From assembly GCA_033060915.1 (NCBI GenBank), contig CM065384.1:36356001-36420000 (forward strand): a stretch of 64,000 bases of DNA. The letters run 5' to 3'. Both the position numbers and the translations under genes were made by a program. This document shows positions 10,787 through 21,639 of the stretch, one piece after another. The notes below the pieces were generated by a model. It was not told the origin of the DNA. It saw only the letters and a program-made list of their open reading frames with translations, and did no database searches. Source of the DNA: Euryodendron excelsum (lineage: Eukaryota > Streptophyta > Magnoliopsida > Ericales > Pentaphylacaceae). The stretch's first letter is position 1, and each line of letters begins with the position of its first letter.

Positions 10787-12030
10787 GTAGAAGGTGGCTC
10801 ACACCTCAAGACTTCACCCCCTACCCTCTCCTTTTTTCAAAGATTCTTGACTCCCCTACCCTTTAGGCCAACTCGTAAGGACATGACTACACAACGCTTG
10901 ACAAGACACCACCTTGCCACTTGCAGCCTTTAGGGTCTACTTACTCAGACCCTGTCAGCCACTATAGTACAATACCAACCCATTACAGCCGCAGGCACCC
11001 CACTTGGTAAGTTCTCCTGCCTTCCATTTGCATCTATGACTCCCCTATTGCATCAGAACATATTCTGCTTCGCCTCATTCATCATTCTAACTTTTATTTC
11101 CAAACCAAAATTAACGAGGAAGACAACGAACAAACAGGAAAACCATAGACCATTATTCAAAAAGAAACATTTGTTTTCATTTCATTTTTTCTAGCTATTA
11201 CAAAGGCATACCCAATTTGTGGCAGCCACACTGAACACTTATAATATTCTACAAGGTCCTGAACAGGCTCATAGTGCCAAGCCTCCCCCTGAAAGTATCC
11301 CCCAACACCGCTCCAGCTAGGCCTTATTAGCAACTGCGGCCTCCCCTTCTTGCTCTAGCCTTTCCAATCAAGCCTGCTGACTCTGGACTTCATCTCTTTG
11401 TTTGATATGGCCTAATCTAGCTCGACCATGTGGCTTGTCAGGCTCACTATCCTCCCACCAGCCACCATCATCTCACTGGCCCGCTTCATCCGCTGCCTTA
11501 GCCACACAACATCGAACTTCATCTGTTACATTTTATCGAGACTCATATCCACTGAGCCCCAATCCCCCTCATCCAGACTTATCATTGGCTGGTTATCTAA
11601 TTCCTTTAAGAACGAGCCAAACATTTCTATAATCCTCCGCCTCATGAAGGGACCCTACTCGTGATGACGAGCAAAGGTCTCAAGAGCCTCGGCAAATATC
11701 TTGTGCAACCTCGGCAGATAGGCCTCCTTGACTTTGACAAAAAAGGCAGTAGGATCGAGCACCATTTCTCCTTCATCAGCAGTACTAGCCAAAATTCTAA
11801 CAATACCATTGGCCTCTCTGACTAGCTACCTCCCCCCCGCACCAAACGTCCTAACATTTGGATTTTTCACGGTATCAAGCTCTACCTCCCTCAATTCCAC
11901 TTCACCCTGCCCCTCATCCCCCTCCTCCCCGAAGGCACTGGAGCCCCTGCAGCTTTCTTCACCCTCGTCTTCCCTAGTGGCTCTCAAACTGCCAAAATTG
12001 AGCTTTAACACCCCCTTTCCCCGACCCAAC
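10787..12030. other. Retrotransposon spacer, no confident gene
   Basis: Sequence between the MITE and the recognisable part of the antisense PMD gene. Short open frames exist on both strands, including a Ser/Pro/Leu-rich + frame at 11728-12150, but none resembles a known domain. The minus-strand continuation of the PMD gene tail may reach here. Confidence 0.4.
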
Positions 12031-14924
12031 CTAGGGGGTCTCAATTATAACGTCCCATTTAGCCCGCGAGGGCATCATACTCCTAACCCTTGGTTCGATT
12101 ATCACTTCAGTAGTAGGTGCGGGGGCCATTTCGTACCACCCCAAGAGTAGCACGAGCACCCTAACTTCGGCCTCAGCCACTGGCTCATTCACCACCAGCT
12201 CGTTCCCTTGCCCTTCCTTAGGCTCTTCGGCCAAGTCGATCACCACTTGGGCAATATTCACCCCATGCTCGTCTACGGGCCCCACGCTCGGTACGTTTGC
12301 ATGAGGAGATAGTATGCCAACCTCACCCCCTACCATAGGATGAACCTCGGGCTCAGGATTAGCTGTTGGTGATGGAGGGGTCCCAGGAATAGGCTATTCA
12401 TCCTTATCTATAAAGGACATTAGCCCCTCTGCCGATACACTTTACCCCTTGGATCTTTCACGAGCCCCTTGGGTGCTAGAGCCCTTTTCTGAGGAACGCG
12501 CTACTAATTTGAATCCTCCCCTAGACCCCTTGCCAGCAAATGCTTTCCTCAGGTGCCTAATATTCCCCCCCCCCCCCCCCCCCCCCCCCGGGGGGAAGCG
12601 AGGACTGTAGGCCCTCAGCATTCAACCTGAAGCTCACAGACACTTTGGTCCCAGTCTCGTCACTTAAAATGCCCCCCAGATCACCCAACAAATCTGTAGG
12701 AATGGGAAGACCCCTACTATCCATGGGTTCACTCCCTCAAAGACCTTGCACCTCCATAGCCTACAAAATAATTGATCAACCATCAGAACCTTTTTTTATT
12801 ATGTACTTCTATATATCGCCAAGTAGTCCAACAAGTATAACTTCTGCCTCTTTTCAGATGCCTCCATTTCAGCCAGGCCAACGCTTGCTGGCTCGCGAAT
12901 CACCACCGCCGAGGCCTGCAAAAAGGGAATACTTAGAAACATTTTCATGAACTTCCAATAACCTGGAAATTCTATAAACCATACCATACCTTGCGTTTCT
13001 GCCTAACACCGGTAGAAGGCAGTTCGGGGCCACTGCCACTTACGAGCTTGACTGTCTTTGCGACCGCCATGTACAAGACTTTCGGGAGTATCAGCACCCC
13101 ATCCACCATTTTCAGCATGAAAAGCTCGTCCTTGCAACGTGGCTTCACCACTACGATCTTCAAACGACAAGCTCGTTCGCTTAGTTCCCCCCAGTTGCCC
13201 AAAATGCGAGTTTGCGCGGTGCACACAAACCATGCTCCTCCTGGACCATGTCCTCCGACGCTGAGGCCAAAGGCTCCACGACCATATACTTATCAAAGGA
13301 TTCTAAGTTCTTTTTTCAATAAGTCCTCCAAGCGTGCGTCCCTTTGCCTTCGCGCCCCCCGCCACACACCCTCATCTTATTAAAAGGTTGCATGAAAGCC
13401 TTGACATCTGACGTAATGAACCACTCCATGCACTCGCGCACCAAGCTGGGCTTGGCAACAAAGTCATGAGCTCATTGATCGTAACCTAACTAGCGGGCCA
13501 CTCGGTGAGGATTATAAGATATCGTCTCCTAGGTCGCGGTAGCAGTAAGGAAGGGGATGGATATGCTTTCAGCCATAGCCTCAATAAAGTCATTGTCCTC
13601 CCTCACCAACACTTCCCAATCCTCATCCTTGTACATGTCAAAGCCTGCCACACCATCCAAGGGCGCGCAGTGAATTCAGTAGGCTCATCAATCACCCCCT
13701 TCAGACTGGCACGAGGCATTACACTTGCCCACCATAGTGCGCTACAGTAGACGCCCACCTCGTCTACGTCTTCCTCGTCCTCATCACCGCGAACTTCGCT
13801 GGCAGCTGGAGCTGCACTTCTGAACATCTCAAAGAGGAACATTTAAAGGAAGTTCGTGCGGACATAGTTGCACACGTCGTAGCATCCCACTGACTTAGCC
13901 ACGTTCGCTTTCATCTGATCTAGACAAGCATAGATTGTCCCCAAAAACAAAGGCCCCAGGGTCAGACACCTCCCATTTGCCAATGTAGCTATCATAGGAT
14001 AGAGGGAGTAGTTCACTCCATCAAACGGAGGCCCCTCGAAGACATGACAGGACAGCCACGCGATCATAAACGCGGCCAAGTGAAATGGGCTATGAATCCC
14101 TACCTTCTCCACGCCACAGCAGTGATCTTCCTTGGTGTGCTCCCCAAACTTTACCAACTCATTAGGCAGCCCTCTCAGATTTCCGTACCAGTAGATGGTC
14201 CATACCTTGAAAGTATTCTTCTACATCTTGCTTGGAGAGCCTTTGCAAACTCGCTCACTGCCTACGTGGCCGTAGCCTACCCTGACTGCAAGCCCTTCAT
14301 TACTTCCCGTTCCTAAGAAGAAAGCACAAAGGTGCAGGGATCATTATCCCCCACAATAAGAAGCCTCATCAAAGCACTCATATCCTCTAAAATAGGGCCG
14401 CAGTCCCCACCGACAGTTATAAGCATGTAGGTCTCAACACTTCATCGTGACAATAGAACATCCAACCACTTAGTGTTTCTCTTCACATTCTGGTTGTACG
14501 TGCTCATCACAGCCTCGTGGATACAAACTCGTTGCAAAATCGCCACAAACACGGCGTTATCCAAAACCTCCTCAGTCTAAACTTTCAAGCCCTCCCCAAA
14601 TGTGCAGTAACTATCCCAGGCAGGGAACGAACATGGACATTTTCCCCACTCAACCATGAAACGCAAGCATGATTCGGGTGTAATGAAAGTCTCGTACGCA
14701 GACCTGGCCTTTTCACGAGCAAGGAACAGAGGAGTAGTAATCACAGGCCTCTCCACATCGAAGTAAGGAAACTTCGTCCACAATGCGTCCTTGCCTCCCA
14801 GATAAAGGGCTCGGCATCAATAATCCAAGTCGGGAATGCCCTTGCCCCCTTTCTTCAAATTCTTCTTCTCATTTGCCCCCAAACCTTTAGGTAAATTGGC
14901 CACCGAAGTTGGCGCCCGTGACAT
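12031..14924 (-). pseudogene. Antisense plant mobile domain (PMD) gene of the gypsy element
   Basis: Reading the minus strand from ATG at 14924 gives MSRAPTSVANLPKGLG. One frame then runs for about 600 bp, interrupted only by isolated stops. It contains TKFPYFDVERP, VCIHEAVMSTYN, TKWLDVLLSR and GPILEDMSALMRL, the 'wLeDv..Ll.Lp' region of PMDs. After a frameshift near 14190 comes HLAAFMIAWLSCHVFEGPP, then NYSLYPMIATLANG, LGPLFLGTIYACLD and, past one stop, MFLFEMFRSAAP (family: QMFLWERF..aP). These blocks occur in PMD order. An acidic tail near 12031-12336 may be the C-terminus. PMD proteins include Arabidopsis MAIN/MAIL1; transposon copies have unproven function. At least four nonsense codons and a frameshift make this a pseudogene. 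The C-terminal limit is uncertain. Confidence 0.72.
12565..12595. repeat. Poly-C/poly-G run (C25 G6)
   Basis: 25 C residues are followed directly by 6 G. It interrupts the tail of the antisense PMD pseudogene. Its length may be affected by sequencing or assembly slippage. Confidence 0.85.
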
Positions 14925-15469
14925 CCTCAGTATTAGCAAATGATCAAAGCATATAAAACTTCAAAGTTTGGATGCTCAAAAAACCTCTTGACACACACAG
15001 ACAGAACTCAAAGAATTTCGAAGAACAATTGAAAAGGACAACAAGCATAGAATCACGAGCGCCTAAGCCGAAGGTCAAAAATTCAAAAGTATGGAACTGA
15101 GGCCAAGGACCTTTTTCATACCTCCTAACCGATGCCTCAAAAATGAAGAGTCGCCAGCAATGGTGACTATTATCAATCGTCGCGTCCCTCAACCGTCAAA
15201 CGGTCACGCCGATCGGCTCGTAACGGTCAGAAATCATAAACGGTAGCCGTCCACATCAATGATAAACATAATGGCCTTAGACACATGGCAGTCCAGAAAT
15301 GGCTTCAAACGGCCGGGCACTTTAACCATCACTTCCAACTGTCACACCGGCCTCCAACCAGGGGCTCATGCCCAACCAGTACTAGCAACAGTCACATCAT
15401 TTGCCCCACAACGTGATTTACACGCGCGCGCCCATTAGCTAAAAAGCCACACGTGTAGAGGGGGGCTAA
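14925..15469 (+). other. Spacer and polypurine tract before the 3' LTR
   Basis: No gene is seen. The segment ends with gtagagggggg followed by ctaa and then TGTAGGTACC, which fits a polypurine tract (about 15455-15465) priming plus-strand synthesis just before an LTR. An alternating CG run (cacgcgcgcgccc) lies near 15420. Confidence 0.55.
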
Positions 15470-16160
15470 TGTAGGTACCCCCACCAGTGAATGCCACGTG
15501 GCACCCCACTTGTCCACCTGACAGACCACGTGGGTCCCATGGGCACATCAAAGTCAAACATTGGTCAAACAATGCTTAAAAAGACCGGCTCAGCACCCTC
15601 GCCCCCGTGGTAGACTCAACGCCCTCATCATTAGCCTCGTACAAATAGCTCTAAGAGCTTCGCTTAAAACCAAGCCCCGCGCCTGTATGGCTCGGGCCAA
15701 AACGAGCATCCGTATGAGACGGGCATCATGCCTAGCACTCCACAAGGCCTTGCGTCTCAGCATCTAAAAGGCTTAGGCCCCTAACCTCCTAACTCAATTC
15801 ATTCTTGCTCGGGACCTCTCTCCATGGACAGTGGAATAGAGGCTAGAACCAAAGGGATCGTTGAGTCGCGCACCCCACGAACGCACGCTGGACCAATCCC
15901 ATCAACCAGCTAAGAGAGAGAGATCCACCCTTAGATCCACTCGAGTACGATATCTTAAACATTAAATGTCGATTTGACTCACATTTAATACAATAGGCAT
16001 GTGACGCGCCATGGTTGGACAAGAGCCTGACACCATGGCAGATTGCATATCCAATCACCCAGCAGTGGCCCTAATATGGCCTCTCCAGGTCATGATGGTG
16101 GGATTTAGGCCTGTCCAATCGGTAGACACCATGTGTCCACACCATGTCAATCCTTACCCA

Positions 16161-16168
16161 CTATAAAT
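16161..16168 (+). promoter_or_regulatory. LTR TATA box
   Basis: CTATAAAT lies about 690 bp into the LTR, followed by a transcript-leader-like segment and a CT-rich tract. It is the best candidate promoter of the gypsy element. Confidence 0.5.
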
Positions 16169-16240
16169 ACTCTCAGCTCATTTATGACAAAACGGGACTG
16201 CTCGATTACATTTATTGCATAAACCACTAGCAAGCTTGTA

Positions 16241-16242
<2 letters not shown>

Positions 16243-16322
<80 letters not shown>
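16243..16322. repeat. (CT)40 microsatellite
   Basis: About 80 bp of uninterrupted CT dinucleotides within the presumed LTR leader. It is long enough to be highly polymorphic. Confidence 0.95.
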
Positions 16323-16325
<3 letters not shown>

Positions 16326-17129
16326 TGCCCTCAGTTCCTACCCTCTCCACAGCCAAGACGCTCGAGTGAGCTGCTTCAGTAATTGGCAGGACTTCCAGAC
16401 AAACCCACGCTCTGGTCAACCCTAGGCTCGTGGTCCAACTATATATACAAACACAGTACATACCTATTGTGGGGGATAATGTTCTTGAAACTGCCATAGA
16501 CTCTAAAGCAGATGTAATCGTTGTAATCGTGTACATAATTCAATGCTATTGGATCTTAATTTCAGGCATAAATCAAACTTTCTGATTATTTGCTGTCTGA
16601 AATTTTTATAAAAATACTGTTTTGGTCCTCCATTATTTGTTATAGATTTATTAAAAATCTGTAGCTAGTGAATTTATGTATTTTATGGCTTGACGGTGTT
16701 GCGTTTGTATTGGCACACGATTAAGAATGGGGCAAAACATGAATATGATCGCAGGATGAAAACTCTCCATTTGGTGGGTGGGATGGAAAATTGAGAGAAA
16801 GGGAAAGTATGAGAGATGGAATATTACCCTGGGTAAGAAATTGTTTTTCCCTCTTTCTGGTTGGTTGAGCATGCTACTTTACCACTATACCCTCACATAT
16901 AGACACGAAGGTGTTGTTTCAAGGGCAAAAAAATGTAAAAACAAGTTTGTCTTTCTGTTGAATTTATTGTGTAAAATCATATGCTGAATGTAGTACTTGT
17001 TTGAATCCGAATGCTGTTCCTCCTTATGTAAAAATAAGAGAATATACCAACAGACACGTAAGAAGCTTCAACTGCTTACTCATTCGCTTGAAGATAGAAT
17101 GTAGAACTTGTAAAATCATACGAAAATTT

Positions 17130-17240
17130 TGTAAAAAAATTTTGTTTTTATATTATTACTCGGTAATGTTATATAAACAAAAAAATTTATATTAAATTTC
17201 TATTCACTACTTAATGAGAGCCTTTTATTTCATACTTAAC
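17130..17240. repeat. Dispersed repeat copy A (foldback-containing)
   Basis: Contains tttatattattac, then gtaatgttatataaacaaa, then atattaaatttctattcac and taatgagagcctttt. The same order recurs at 18240-18420, so both are copies of one small repeat family. Confidence 0.6.
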
Positions 17241-18239
17241 GATACCTGCAGATTTATTGTTTAGTGCTAAAAGCAACGTCAATAACGGGAAAACTTAGAA
17301 GGGATAAATTTGACAGAATGCTGGAATTCCTGTTGGATGTATTTGAAACTTCTGAATTTATGGAGCCTTGAAGTTATGCTAAAGTTTTGTGATATTGAAA
17401 CATTCATGTACTCACACCCAAGTAATGTAGTTTGAAATTTCAAAACTATCAATCCATGTTTCTTTAAATGTATTCAGATTTCAGACACATCAAAAATGGA
17501 TAATATTGTTAAGTTATGAGATTAGTTTTTTGATTTTTCAAAGTGAACTGTCATGAGACATCCCCAAATGAAATAATGGACAAGAAAAAAAAAAAAAGAA
17601 AAGAAAAGAAAAGACAGGGAATCGAGAATAAGGCCTTGTTTCAATGCAAGTTTTATGAGTTTTTGGCTTTTGACTTCCGACTATTTATTAGGCTAAAAAC
17701 TTTAAAAAGAAAAAAAGAAAAAAAAAGTAACCATAAGCTCATAGAAAAGAAGCTGCAATGACGTAGTATGAATTGATCCTTGGGTCCCTAAGTTGTTAGA
17801 GATAGAAGGTTAAAAGCAAAGGGATGGAATAGCGTAGATGGGGAATGTTATTGTTAGTGTGTGTGTGTGTGTATAAATATACAAATGCAAGTTTTATAAA
17901 AGTGAAGGAAAATGTGTTAAGGAACTTCAACATAGAAGACAAAATGCATACAAGCATCAGAAAGCACTTAAACACACCCTCCAAAATAAAACAAAACATA
18001 TAAGAAAGTAAACTACATAGACATGAGTATTTTAGGAATAAAACAAAGCTAAGCTCGATTGCTTTTAGATCTTCCAATTGTGGAGGTTGAAGGTATACTA
18101 TTTCTTTAGGTAAAATTCTGTTCATATATAATTTTTACAAAGAAAACTCTACTAGAATGATGTAATAATGATATTGAAATTATGAGTCAAAATAGTAGAT
18201 GTTTTAGTTTGAAATAAAAATACTACAAAATAATTATAT

Positions 18240-18420
18240 TATTCTATATAAAAATTTGTACAAAAATTATGTTTGTATATTATTATTCAATAATACTATA
18301 CAAACAAAAAATTCATATTAAATTTCTATCCACTGCTTAATGAGAGTCTTTCACACTTAACGAGAGCCTTTCATTTCATATTCAATGAGAGTTTTTTATT
18401 TTAAAACAACAATCTACTAT
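18240..18420. repeat. Dispersed repeat copy B (foldback-containing)
   Basis: Second copy of the repeat at 17130-17240. A near-perfect palindrome lies around 18270-18305: TTTGTATATTATTATT pairs with AATAATACTATACAAA. The downstream taatgagagt/taacgagagcc words are repeated three times. It may be a degenerate MITE; no TSD was found. Confidence 0.55.
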
Positions 18421-19790
18421 TATAACTTTTAATTACAAGAGAGCTACTGTCATATCATTATGTATATAAATTTTGTATAAATTTGATTGTATAAGTAATA
18501 TTTTCCATTATTACTCGTTAGCTTAAAAAGTGTAATAGCTGGAGACAGTGAGATCCATGAAATGGCAAAAAGTTGAACGTTTGTCATTAGACCAAAAATT
18601 AGTTGGACGTTTGGACACAATACAAAATCATATGAGTGGCGTCTTTGTGCTAAAACCTAAAATTTCAAGTTAATCTCCCTTCAAATTTTTTTATGATCAT
18701 TTATGTAATGCTCAAAATTTACATAATTAGTGTGAATGATAATCTTACACAAAAAGACTTGAATGAGTTGTAGCATATAATAAAAAAATAAAAAAAAAGC
18801 ACAAAACGAGAAAAAGGCAGCAAATTTTTAACCACTCGTTGGTAAAAAATTATTCCGTATTTTTGGAACGTTAACTGTCTGCTCCACCACTCACACGGGC
18901 AAGTCTGTCACCTGTTTGACCCATCTAAGACCTACCCCTACGAGTGATGGTACAAATACAACTTTTGCTCGAAGATGATTGAATAATTTTTGCTTGTTGG
19001 GGCTGCGTGAGTGCTGGAGCAGGACAGCCGAGCACTGAATAATTTTTCAACGCTGGGCGTGTGTGCATGCAATTAATGCATAGAGTCTTCTCGCATGCAC
19101 AAGAGCCCATTAAAATCACATTAAACGCCTTTGTTTTCTGTTTGGAGAGAGAGAGAGTGAGAGTAACACCACCGGACACTAATTCAGAAGCAAAAATGTG
19201 AGTATATTCCTGAAAATATGTCCACAGAGATTTTGGTTACTTTTGTCTGCTGATTTGCATTCCACCAAAGATGTTAAAAAGTTGTTTGAAGACGTTAAAG
19301 AACAGACCCATATATGAAGAGTAGTAGGTGCTTGAAATGGATGTATACTCTTCCTATATCATTGAATTAATCGATATATATATATATATATATATCTCAC
19401 CGATAAGATATACCAACATGCAACAGCTGAGAAACACACATCGACTAATAGGGTATTTTCCCTACATATCATGCATGGCCTCTCACTACTCCAAATGGAC
19501 TCCATTATTGGACTTCACTACAAGTTTTATATGTTTCTGGTAAGTTGTACACAAAAAGATAGAAAACTCCAAATATCATAGGTGCGTTGGATTGGAGATC
19601 TGCTTCTAAAATAAAAGGAATATATATGCAGATTAAACAAGGATACACTTTACCAGTCCAATCCCATTCAGACGCACAAAAGGGTGAGCTGGTGCTGTAG
19701 TCAGTTTTGATTCTCCTCTGAATTCAAGCTTTTCTTTTTGGCTGCTACCAATTAATTACCACCCAGATGCATCATTATGCATCATGCGTC

Positions 19791-19825
<35 letters not shown>

Positions 19826-21078
19826 GCCATTGCTTAATACTACCTACACCGCTTAATAGTACCAATAGAAACAAAAATTTTTATAGAGGTCTGAGAGACT
19901 CATGACCGGGACAAGCTCACGGATGAGGCCTAACCCCACCTTGATGTTTGGGCAATAACAGTGACTGTTCATAATTCACTTTCGTTTTATTGGGCTCTGC
20001 AGGTTCCCCAGCAGCACACTACGAATAACAACAAACCCACAAAATCATGAATTTCATTACAAGAACTCCAAATAATGTGGTGATTCATTGACCGACTTTT
20101 AAGAGAAACAAAATAAAAATAAAATCCGCGATAATAGGAAATATTAGCATACGGCTGGTACAACTGAATATTTGACCCTCGACAATGGATCTAGGACCAT
20201 TGATGTCGTATGTCATTACTAGATTTGGGCAGAACACCAAAGAGTGGCTGACACTCGGGCCAACACCAATTAATTTCGTGCACTGCGAAGGGCGAAAAAA
20301 TAACCCAGGAAAGGGTAAATTTTAGGTCACAAATCCTGTCGGGCTGTCGTTGACAATGCAATTCCAATATTGCCCCCGCGAAGAATCAGTGGAAACTGGA
20401 AAGGGACTTTACGCGTGTTTTAGCACAGGACTCACGTGTTACTTCGGCTCCGCTTGCACACGTCAGCGCCGCCGATGAATCATTTTCATCAGTGGTGCTC
20501 CGCCTAGAACCACTTGTCAGGACGGCGCGTGTTTACAATGCTTTGATCCTAGCATACTAACTGTCTCCATCGTCTTTTGTTTTTTTCTTTCCTTTTTTTT
20601 TTTAAGTCTTTTTGAGTTTTTAATTTTAATATAATCATGTGATAGTTTAATTTTAACTCTTAAATATTGCAGATAAGATCAATTTATATAATTGGCCTTA
20701 TATTGAGATAGTTCAATTTATATCTCATACTACAAGTGAGACTTATAAAGACCGTGACATATCACTGCACTTCCGTAGCCAACGTCCCAGTGACTCTTAC
20801 TCTGGAGGCAAGTAATTCTTTTCCTTTTTGAATGGATCACACTCTATTCCAAGTTGATGGAACATGCAAGAGCAATTCATATATCCCATTTGTTATCGAA
20901 ATAGCCCAGCCCAGCCCAGCCTATGTTTTATAGTCTATATCACAAGTGGGGCCTATCCAAACCGTAACAGTCAATTAACTTGAAATTTTATTTTTAAATA
21001 ATTTGTTTAGATTTTACTAGGTTTTAGTTGAATTCTTAAAGTTTTAGTGGACTTATCTCCTATCGAGGCAAGGTCAGG

Positions 21079-21635
21079 TAGGAGTATTCATGGGTCGAGT
21101 TGGTTCACGTTAGTTCGGGTTTATGCTAAATTCATAACCGATCTAATATTGATTGGGTCTAAAATTTTAGATTCAAAATCAAATCGATATTTTATGGAAC
21201 CAAACCGAACAAACCTGAATTAGTTTGAGTTGGTTAAGTTCGATTCCATGCCAAGAGTTGGTTCTGATCTAGAAGGGGTTTGGTCGGGTCAACTTTTATG
21301 ATGTGACAAATTGTTTTTTTATTTAAAAATAAAAAAATAAGAATAATGTTGCTTCCTTAATTTTTTTTAAATAATTAAATAATATTATATAAACCCATAT
21401 TAACAATAATAAAGTATAAAATAACAATAGTTTAAAGACATATATGCAATATTTACAATCTTTGTTACATATATAGATTGGGTTCGATCGATTTCAATCG
21501 GTTCAATTCGGTTTGGTTCTCAAGTCGATTCGGGTTTTGAGATCGAACTAAACCCTTGACAGACCTAAATCAAATCAATCTATAGAGGTTGTGTTGATTC
21601 GGTTCTCAAATTTTTTAATTATTTTATGCACTCCT
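21079..21635. mobile_element. Degenerate hAT-type MITE relative
   Basis: The left end taggagtattcat and right end atgcactcct form imperfect inverted ends. The interior is rich in ggttcgggtt/cgattcggtt words like the element at 55272-55828. Flanks ggtcaggt and ggccagct match at 6 of 8 positions, so a diverged TSD is possible but unproven. Confidence 0.5.
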
Positions 21636-21639
21636 GAGG

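Larger units (their letters stand above)
5661..16465 (+). mobile_element. 5'-truncated Ty3/gypsy (Tat-like) LTR retrotransposon
   Basis: In order the element holds the end of RT, RNase H, a second RNase H, integrase (stop at 8184-8186), a long spacer, an antisense PMD gene (about 12031-14924, minus), a polypurine tract and a 3' LTR from 15470. Two RNase H domains plus an antisense ORF between pol and the 3' LTR are known traits of the plant Tat clade. The 5' LTR, gag, protease and most of RT are missing, because the element starts abruptly against another repeat at 5661. Stops and frameshifts in every domain show it is dead. The right edge is approximate. Confidence 0.75.
15470..16465 (+). 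repeat. 3' LTR of the gypsy element
   Basis: Begins TGTAGGTACCCCC right after the polypurine tract. It contains two CACGTG G-boxes (15493-15502 and about 15527-15534), a TATA box at 16161-16168 (ctataaatac) and, about 75 bp further on, an 80-bp CT repeat. U3-TATA-R is the expected order in an LTR. No second copy is in the window, so the right end (about 16465) is a guess. Confidence 0.55.
16466..20900. other. AT-rich intergenic DNA, no gene seen
   Basis: Open frames here are short and resemble nothing. Visible items are TG and TA microsatellites (about 17855-17875 and 19374-19395), a GA run (19793-19823) and two related repeat copies near 17130-17240 and 18240-18420. A more GC-rich block at 20290-20560 contains CACGTG-like words but is not followed by any gene. 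Confidence 0.5.

Noticed and set aside
13003..13383. Overlapping frames of about 100-130 aa on both strands
   Set aside because: In the decayed tail of the antisense PMD region; none shows a family pattern on its own.
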